From: DATBLE01 sp963808815
GTDB taxonomy: Bacteria > Actinomycetota > Thermoleophilia > Gaiellales > Gaiellaceae
Reading direction: 5' to 3'
NCBI GenBank assembly: GCA_963808815.1
Contig: CAWEGI010000014.1
Location: 248,001 to 312,000 of the forward strand
Length of the DNA: 64,000 bases
Under the pieces are notes generated by a model. The model worked only from the letters and a program-made list of their open reading frames with translations, was not told the origin of the DNA and did no database searches. The translations under genes and the position numbers were made by a program. Below, in pieces: positions 58,741 to 64,000 of the stretch; the stretch's first letter is position 1, and each line of letters opens with the position of its first letter.

Positions 58741-59812
58741 GCTCGACGACTACAAGCCCGGCGACGAGGCTGCGAGCAGCCCGCCGAGCAGGCCCATGCG
58801 AGAGCACCTCGGTGTCGTCCTGCGCTGGGAGACGCTCCTGCTCGTGCTGCTCGGCGCCACGATCGCCTACGGCGCCAGCGTCTCGCCGTACTTCCTGCAC
58901 TCGACCAACCTGTTCTTCATCTGCCTGAACGTGGGCGAGGTCGCGATCATGGCGCTCCCGCTCACGCTGATCGTGATCACCGGCGAGATCGATCTCTCGG
59001 TCGCGTCGATGCTCGGTCTCTGCGGGGTGCTGATGGCCGAGCTCTTCAAGCACGGCTGGCCGATCTGGCCGGCGATGATCATGGCGGTCGTCCTCGGCGC
59101 TTTCCTCGGCGCGTTCAACGGATTCCTCGTGACGCGACTCGGCCTGCCGTCGCTGGCGGTCACCATCGGCACGCTGACGCTCTACCGGGGCATCGCCCAG
59201 GGGATCCTGCCGACGGACACGATCGGCGGCTTCCCGGCGAACCTCGCGAACATCGGCGTCGTCCCGATCCCGCACACGCACATCCCGTACTCGATCGCGT
59301 TCTTCCTCGCGCTGGCCGTCGTCTTCGCGATCGTCCTGCACGCGACCCCCCTCGGGCGCGCGATCTTCGCGATCGGCGCAGCCCAGGAAGCGGCGTTCTT
59401 CGCCGGGATCCGAGTCAAGCGAATCAAGTTCTGGCTGTTCGTCCTGTCCGGAGCGCTCAGCGGCTTCGCCGGCGTGCTGTGGACGCTCCGCTTCGCCTCG
59501 GCCCGATACGACTCTGCAATCGGGATGGAGCTCTTCGTCGTCACGATCGTGCTGCTGGGCGGCGTCTCGATCTTCGGCGGACGCGGCACGATCCTGGGCG
59601 TCGTCCTGGCCGTGGCCGTGCTCGGGTGCCTGCAAACGGCCCTGACAGCCGACCTGATCCCGGCGCAGGATCAGAACATCGTCGTGGGTGGTCTCCTGCT
59701 CGCGAGCGTGATCGTCCCCAACGGCGGCGAGATCTACCGGCGCGCCCGGGCGCGCCTGCGGAGTGCCGAGGCTCGCCGCCACGCCGCCGCAGCGCAGGCG
59801 GAAGGCCAGTGA
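58733..59812 (+). CDS. Sugar ABC transporter permease 2
   Basis: A 359-residue RbsC-type permease with a polar N-terminal cytoplasmic tail (AELDDYKPGDEAASS) and about 9-10 membrane segments: ETLLLVLLGATIAYGASVSPYF, VAIMALPLTLIVITGEIDLSVA (conserved EIDLS), FNGFLVTRLGLPSLAVTIGT, and LLGGVSIFGGRGTILGVVLAV. It pairs with permease 1 in a heterodimeric channel, as in the RhaP/RhaQ rhamnose importer. Start GTG overlaps permease 1; stop overlaps the isomerase gene start by GTGA. Confidence 0.93.
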   Translation: MAELDDYKPGDEAASSPPSRPMREHLGVVLRWETLLLVLLGATIAYGASVSPYFLHSTNLFFICLNVGEVAIMALPLTLIVITGEIDLSVASMLGLCGVLMAELFKHGWPIWPAMIMAVVLGAFLGAFNGFLVTRLGLPSLAVTIGTLTLYRGIAQGILPTDTIGGFPANLANIGVVPIPHTHIPYSIAFFLALAVVFAIVLHATPLGRAIFAIGAAQEAAFFAGIRVKRIKFWLFVLSGALSGFAGVLWTLRFASARYDSAIGMELFVVTIVLLGGVSIFGGRGTILGVVLAVAVLGCLQTALTADLIPAQDQNIVVGGLLLASVIVPNGGEIYRRARARLRSAEARRHAAAAQAEGQ

Positions 59813-61242
59813 GCCGGGCGACTGCGCCGCGCGTCGGCGTGTTCGCGATCGGCCTCGCCGCGTACTGGCCGCAGTTCGAGGGGCTGCGCGAACGGCTCGA
59901 GGGCTACCGGCAGGAACTCGAGGCACGGCTCGCCGAGCTCGGCGCGGACATCGTCAGCGCGGGGCTCGTCGACACCCCGGAGGCCGCTCGCACCGCCGGC
60001 GAGTCGCTCGCCGCCGCACGAGTCGAGCTGATCCTCCTCTACACGGCAACCTACGCCACATCGTCGCAGGTGCTCCCGGCGGTGCAGGCGGCGAAGGCGC
60101 CTGTCGTCGTCCTCAACCTCCAGCCGACACGGTCGCTCGACTACGAGGGGATGACCACCGGCGAGTGGCTGGCGAACTGCTCGGCCTGCTGCGTCCCCGA
60201 GCTCGCGGGCGCCTTCACCCGCGCACGCGTGCCATACAGCACGGTCACCGGCACCCTGCAGGACGGCGATCCGGCCTGGGAGACGATCGGGGAGTGGATC
60301 GACGCTGCCCGAGCCGTCCAGGGACTGCGGTCCGCCCGCCTTGGGTTCCTCGGCCACACCTACCCCGGGATGCTCGACATGTACTCGGACTTCACCCAGA
60401 TTCACGCTCAGACCGGCGCCCATGTGGAGGTGCTGGAGATCGACGAGCTCGTCGCCAGAGTCGACTCCGCCGATCCCGCCGCAATCGGGCGGAAGGGCGA
60501 CGAGATCCGCGCGGTCTTCGACCTCGCCGACCCGGGTACGGATCCGATCGCAGTCGAGCTCTCACCGGAGGTGTTCGAGTGGTCGGCGCGGGTCGCCGTC
60601 GGGCTCGACCGGCTCGTGGAGGACTTCGCCCTCGACGGGCTGACGTACTACTACCGAGGCGTCGACGGGAACGTCAACGAACGGGTCGGAGCGGGGCTGA
60701 TCGTCGGCAACTCTCTGCTCACAGGGCGCGGCGTGCCGACTGCCGGGGAGGGCGACCTGAAGACGAACGTCGCCATGTTCCTGATGGACCGGCTCGGCGC
60801 CGGAGGCTCCTACACCGAGTTCTACGCACTCGACTTCGAGGAGGAGTTCGTCCTGATGGGGCACGACGGGCCCGCTCACCTTGCAATCGCCGACGGCAGG
60901 CCGGTGGCGCGCGCGCTCGGCCTCTACCACGGCAAGTCGGGAGCAGGCCTTTCGGTGGAGATGAAGGTGCGGCTGGGGCCCGTGACGATCCTGGGCCTGA
61001 CCCAGACGGCCGACGGCCGCCTGAAGCTGCTCGCAGCGGAGGGGGAGTCCATCCCTGGTCCGACGTTCCGGATCGGGAACACCAACTCGCGCGTCCGGTT
61101 CGCTCGAGACCCGGCGGCATTCATGGACGCCTGGTGCGCGGAAGGCCCGACTCACCACGTCGCGCTCGGCGCCGGTCACCAGCTCTCGCGGATCCGGAAG
61201 GTCGCGGCACTGCTCGGGCTCGAGCTCGCGATCGTCGACTAG
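59809..61242 (+). CDS. L-fucose/L-arabinose isomerase-like protein
   Basis: A 477-residue protein of the fucose/arabinose isomerase fold. Segments: GVFAIGLAAYWPQFEGL, LILLYTATYATSSQVLPAVQ, LGFLGHTYPGMLDMYSDFTQIHAQTGAHVE, GEGDLKTNVAMFLM (catalytic Glu region), and EEFVLMGHDGPAHLAI. It ends the rhamnose plus operon, overlapping permease 2. As RhaI already isomerises rhamnose, this may act on a second sugar such as L-fucose or L-arabinose, or on an uncommon deoxy sugar brought in by the same importer. Start GTG 59809 is set by the overlap. Confidence 0.85.
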   Translation: MSRATAPRVGVFAIGLAAYWPQFEGLRERLEGYRQELEARLAELGADIVSAGLVDTPEAARTAGESLAAARVELILLYTATYATSSQVLPAVQAAKAPVVVLNLQPTRSLDYEGMTTGEWLANCSACCVPELAGAFTRARVPYSTVTGTLQDGDPAWETIGEWIDAARAVQGLRSARLGFLGHTYPGMLDMYSDFTQIHAQTGAHVEVLEIDELVARVDSADPAAIGRKGDEIRAVFDLADPGTDPIAVELSPEVFEWSARVAVGLDRLVEDFALDGLTYYYRGVDGNVNERVGAGLIVGNSLLTGRGVPTAGEGDLKTNVAMFLMDRLGAGGSYTEFYALDFEEEFVLMGHDGPAHLAIADGRPVARALGLYHGKSGAGLSVEMKVRLGPVTILGLTQTADGRLKLLAAEGESIPGPTFRIGNTNSRVRFARDPAAFMDAWCAEGPTHHVALGAGHQLSRIRKVAALLGLELAIVD

Positions 61243-61270
61243 AGCAACCGCACCGCGGCATACTTTGCCC

Positions 61271-64000
61271 GTGGATGCAGGGCAAATCGACGAGCTCCGC
61301 CGCTGGGGACAGAACCTCTCCGAGGACGGCTCGCACCCCGAACTCCAGCCTGCAGGCCGGGCGATCCTGCTCCTGATCGACGAGATCGAGCGGCTTCGCG
61401 AACAGACTCGGCCGGACGAGCCGCCTTCCGAGGACGGCGACGGCCGGCCCGAGACAACGCCCGGCCCTGAGCCCGGGCCACGACCGACCCAGGCACGCCG
61501 GAAGCGCGGCTTCTTCCACCGGTATCGCCGCCTGGCGGTTGGGCTGGCCGTGCTCGGCGCGCTCGTGTTCACGACGCTCGCGCTTGGCGCGCGCCTGTCC
61601 GCGCCCGGCCTCGACCCGCAGGGCCCCGCGGCGAATGCGGCCGTCGGCCCGGCCAAGCTGCCCTCCCTCTCCTTCTCGGTGGGCGCCGACCAGTCCGTGC
61701 TCGACCGCGTCCACTGGAAGCTGGACGGCACCGACGTCACCGGCAAGGCGTACATGAAGGGCGGCCGCTTCGTGCTCGACGGGAACCGCCTTCGGGACGG
61801 AAACCATCGCATTCAGGCGACTGCGCCGGGCGGCTTCCCCGGCTCCCGCACGACGAAATCGTGGAACGTGCGCGTGGACACGCACGGCCCGACGATCTCG
61901 TTCGACCGGCCGGGCGTGATGATCCCGTACGGTCACCCCGTCGCCCTCGGCGGCACGCTCGAGCCGGGTGCGACGCTGACCGCGAACGGCCGGCCGGTTC
62001 TCGTCTCGAGCAACGGTCGGTTCCGGCTGTCGTGGGCGAAGCGGCCGACGGGTCCGATCTCGCTCGTCGCCACGGACACCCTGAGGAACACGAGCGCGCG
62101 CCGCGTCTGGATCTCGATGCAGCCGAGGCGGCCCACCCATCCCGTTCGCGCCGTCCACGTCACCGCCGACGCCTGGGCCGACCCGGCGTTGCACAAGGGC
62201 ATCGTCGACCTGATCGACCAGGGCCGGATCAACGCCGTCGAGCTCGACCTGAAGGACGAGTCGGGCACGGTCGGCTGGAACGCGCCGGTGCCGCTCGCAC
62301 ACCGCAGCGGCGCCGTCAAGCCGATCGTCGACCTGCCGGCGGCGGTCGAGTTCCTGCATGCGAAAGGCGTGCGCGTGATCGGCCGGCTCGTCTGCTTCCG
62401 CGACCCGATCCTGGCCGGCGCCGCCTGGAGGGCCGGCAGGCGCGCCGAGGTGATCCAGACGCCGGATGGGCAGATGTACGGCGGGTACGGAGGATTCACC
62501 AACTTCGCGAACCCCGCCGTGCGCCGCTACCAGATCGCGATCGCCGTCGCGGCCGCGAAGGCGGGCGTGGACGACGTCCTGTACGACTACGTGCGCCGAC
62601 CGGACGGGCCGCTCTCGACAATGGTCTTCCCCGGTCTGAAGGTGACGCCCGAGCGGTCGATCGCCTCTTTCCTGGCCGAGACCCGGGCTGCGCTGAGGCC
62701 CTACGGGACGTACCTCGGCGCGTCGGTCTTCGGCGTGGCGGCCACGCGACCGACGGAGGTCGCCCAGAACATCCCGATGATGGCCTCCCACGTCGACTAC
62801 ATCTCGGCGATGGTCTATCCCTCGCACTGGGCGGCGGGCGAGTACGGCGTGGCCGACCCGAACGCGCAGCCGTACGACATCGTCCAGCGTTCGCTCGAGG
62901 ACTTCCAGCGCGACGTCCGAGGCTCCGGCGCCCGCGTCGTTCCGTGGCTCCAGGACTTCTCGCTCGGGGTCGATTACGGCCCCACCCAGGTCGAGGACGA
63001 GATCCGCGGCGCCCACGACGCCGGCATCGACGAGTACCTGCTCTGGGACCCGTCGGTGACGTACACCGCGGCCGCTCTGCCCACGGATGCTCTGACCGCC
63101 GTGTTCCCCAAGCAGCAGACAGCGGCGGAGCGGGCACGGGCGCTCGAGCCGAACGAGCTCGGCGTCGTGCCCGTGCTGATGCACCACCAGATCCGCGAGG
63201 ACGGCTCGAGCTACGACTTGACCGCCGGGCAGTTCCGCGCCGAGCTGATGCGGCTCTGGCGCGACGGCTACTACCCGGTGAGAGCGTCCGATCTCGTCTC
63301 CGGCCGGCTGGACGTGCCGAAGGGGAAGACGCCGGTGGTGATGACCTTCGACGACTCCACCAACAACCAGATCACGTTCCTGCCGGACGGCCGTGTCGAC
63401 CCGAAGACGGCGGTCGGGATCTTCGAGGACTTCGCCGCGCAGCATCCCGGCTTCCCGGCGACCGGCACGTTCTACGTCCCGCGAAACGCGTTCGACGGAG
63501 ACGGTGGGACGGCCAAGAAGACGTTCGACTGGCTCGTCGGGCACGGCTTCGAGCTCGGCAACCACACGAAGGACCACCTGGCCCTGAACACGCTCGACGC
63601 CGCAGGAGTGCAACGGCAGCTCGTCCTCGGCAACCGCCTGCTCACCGCCCGCCTGCCTGCCTACCGGGTGCAGACGATGGCGCTCCCGCTCGGCGCGCTC
63701 CCACACCCCGCGTCCCTTGCGGTCAAGGGCACGTGGGACGGCCAGTCGTACCGCTTCGCCGGCGTGTTCCTCTCCGGCGCGGAGCCGGCGCCGTCTCCGT
63801 TCTCGACCAGGTGGAACCCCGGCGAGATCCCGCGCATCCTCCCCAACCCGCGCTGGAAGGGCGCCCGCGACTTCACCTGGGGCATGTGGCTCGACACGCT
63901 CGAGCGGAACCCGGAGCTGCGATACGTCTCCGACGGGAATCCGCAGACGATCGGTTTCCCGCGGGCGCGGGAGGGCGACCTGGCCGCGAAGTACGCCGCC
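61271..64000 (+). CDS. Membrane-anchored glycoside hydrolase-like (DUF4015) and polysaccharide deacetylase protein (3' partial)
   Basis: At least 910 residues, open at the right edge. Order: a cytoplasmic acidic/Pro-rich tail (about 1-85), one membrane helix (about 88-106, LAVGLAVLGALVFTTLALG), an Ig/CBM-like beta region (about 135-285), a DUF4015 TIM-barrel-like putative glycoside hydrolase domain (about 290-610; VDDVLYDYVRRPDGPL, DYISAMVYPSHWA, VVPWLQDFSL), and a NodB polysaccharide deacetylase domain (from about 633; VMTFDDSTNN with the metal Asp, GNHTKDHLAL with His-x3-His). It likely modifies or degrades a wall or exopolysaccharide outside the cell. GTG start follows a TACTTT box. No other gene belongs to it in the window. 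Confidence 0.85.
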   Translation, partial: MDAGQIDELRRWGQNLSEDGSHPELQPAGRAILLLIDEIERLREQTRPDEPPSEDGDGRPETTPGPEPGPRPTQARRKRGFFHRYRRLAVGLAVLGALVFTTLALGARLSAPGLDPQGPAANAAVGPAKLPSLSFSVGADQSVLDRVHWKLDGTDVTGKAYMKGGRFVLDGNRLRDGNHRIQATAPGGFPGSRTTKSWNVRVDTHGPTISFDRPGVMIPYGHPVALGGTLEPGATLTANGRPVLVSSNGRFRLSWAKRPTGPISLVATDTLRNTSARRVWISMQPRRPTHPVRAVHVTADAWADPALHKGIVDLIDQGRINAVELDLKDESGTVGWNAPVPLAHRSGAVKPIVDLPAAVEFLHAKGVRVIGRLVCFRDPILAGAAWRAGRRAEVIQTPDGQMYGGYGGFTNFANPAVRRYQIAIAVAAAKAGVDDVLYDYVRRPDGPLSTMVFPGLKVTPERSIASFLAETRAALRPYGTYLGASVFGVAATRPTEVAQNIPMMASHVDYISAMVYPSHWAAGEYGVADPNAQPYDIVQRSLEDFQRDVRGSGARVVPWLQDFSLGVDYGPTQVEDEIRGAHDAGIDEYLLWDPSVTYTAAALPTDALTAVFPKQQTAAERARALEPNELGVVPVLMHHQIREDGSSYDLTAGQFRAELMRLWRDGYYPVRASDLVSGRLDVPKGKTPVVMTFDDSTNNQITFLPDGRVDPKTAVGIFEDFAAQHPGFPATGTFYVPRNAFDGDGGTAKKTFDWLVGHGFELGNHTKDHLALNTLDAAGVQRQLVLGNRLLTARLPAYRVQTMALPLGALPHPASLAVKGTWDGQSYRFAGVFLSGAEPAPSPFSTRWNPGEIPRILPNPRWKGARDFTWGMWLDTLERNPELRYVSDGNPQTIGFPRAREGDLAAKYAA

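Noticed and set aside
61121..63706. An 861-residue open frame on the minus strand
   Set aside because: It is antisense to the deacetylase protein, has Arg/Val/Gly-rich composition without domains, and is a usual by-product of GC-rich coding sequence.
1..64000. tRNA, rRNA, CRISPR arrays, transposases, phage genes and replication origins
   Set aside because: I looked for these on both strands and saw no repeat array, no clover-leaf-like segment with CCA-type ends, and no recombinase or capsid-like protein.

Overview
The window is uniformly GC-rich, its codons mostly end in G or C, and it uses many GTG starts. It carries BTAD/SARP and LuxR-type ATPase regulators, an ECF42-type sigma factor with its DGPF partner, and many genes that seem to start without a leader: a TANNNT -10 box sits 6-7 nt before the start codon with no Shine-Dalgarno site. 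Together this suggests a high-GC soil or sediment actinobacterium, perhaps of the Thermoleophilia type; the placement is inference. I see no rRNA, tRNA, CRISPR array, insertion sequence, phage or plasmid feature, and no stretch over 300 bases lacks a gene.

Layout. 1-6.6 kb: end of a LarA-like racemase gene, a broken LuxR-family regulator, a small redox-type protein, an AfsR/BTAD regulator and a secreted protein. 6.7-11.5 kb: M32 carboxypeptidase, PfkB-type sugar kinase, acyl-CoA synthetase and enoyl-CoA hydratase. 11.5-13.9 kb: DGPF protein with ECF42 sigma factor, RidA protein, cupin. 13.9-17.7 kb (minus): operon of SMP-30 lactonase, isochorismatase, zinc alcohol dehydrogenase, formyltransferase and thioesterase. 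17.8-29.8 kb: a molybdenum hydroxylase region. Its minus arm holds CoxD-like AAA ATPase, CoxE-like VWA protein, XdhC cut into two genes, an O-methyltransferase and MsrB. Its plus arm holds a metallo-beta-lactamase-fold hydrolase, an FMN/F420-type protein, a binding-protein-like gene, FAD subunit, 2Fe-2S subunit, a molybdopterin subunit cut into two genes, cupin, tautomerase and SDR.

30-35 kb: acyl-CoA synthetase, and a B12-dependent diol dehydratase with fused large and medium subunits, its small subunit and a nucleoside 2-deoxyribosyltransferase-like protein. 35.4-39.2 kb: SDR, 2-keto-3-deoxy-sugar-acid dehydratase-like protein, ketoglutarate-semialdehyde-type dehydrogenase and epimerase, resembling a Weimberg-type oxidative sugar pathway. 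39.2-43.5 kb: a ThDP enzyme, then a ChlI/ChlD pair joined by a likely -1 frameshift site, then an unknown protein. 43.7-46.5 kb (minus): AzlC/AzlD exporter, MFS transporter, FAH hydrolase. 46.5-48.9 kb (minus): LutABC L-lactate oxidation. 49-61.2 kb: a divergent L-rhamnose regulon (RhaM, RhaI, DeoR regulator, rhamnulokinase, aldolase-dehydrogenase fusion, ABC importer, second sugar isomerase). The window ends inside a large membrane-anchored glycoside hydrolase-like/polysaccharide deacetylase protein.

How it fits together: L-rhamnose import and catabolism gives DHAP and L-lactaldehyde. The fused dehydrogenase can oxidise lactaldehyde to lactate, LutABC can oxidise lactate to pyruvate, a LarA-type racemase could interconvert lactate isomers, and the diol dehydratase would handle 1,2-propanediol made by reducing lactaldehyde. 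Many genes carry single-base frameshifts, most densely in the rhamnose operon. Because the remaining sequence is intact, uncorrected sequencing indels are the likelier cause, but this cannot be settled from the sequence alone.
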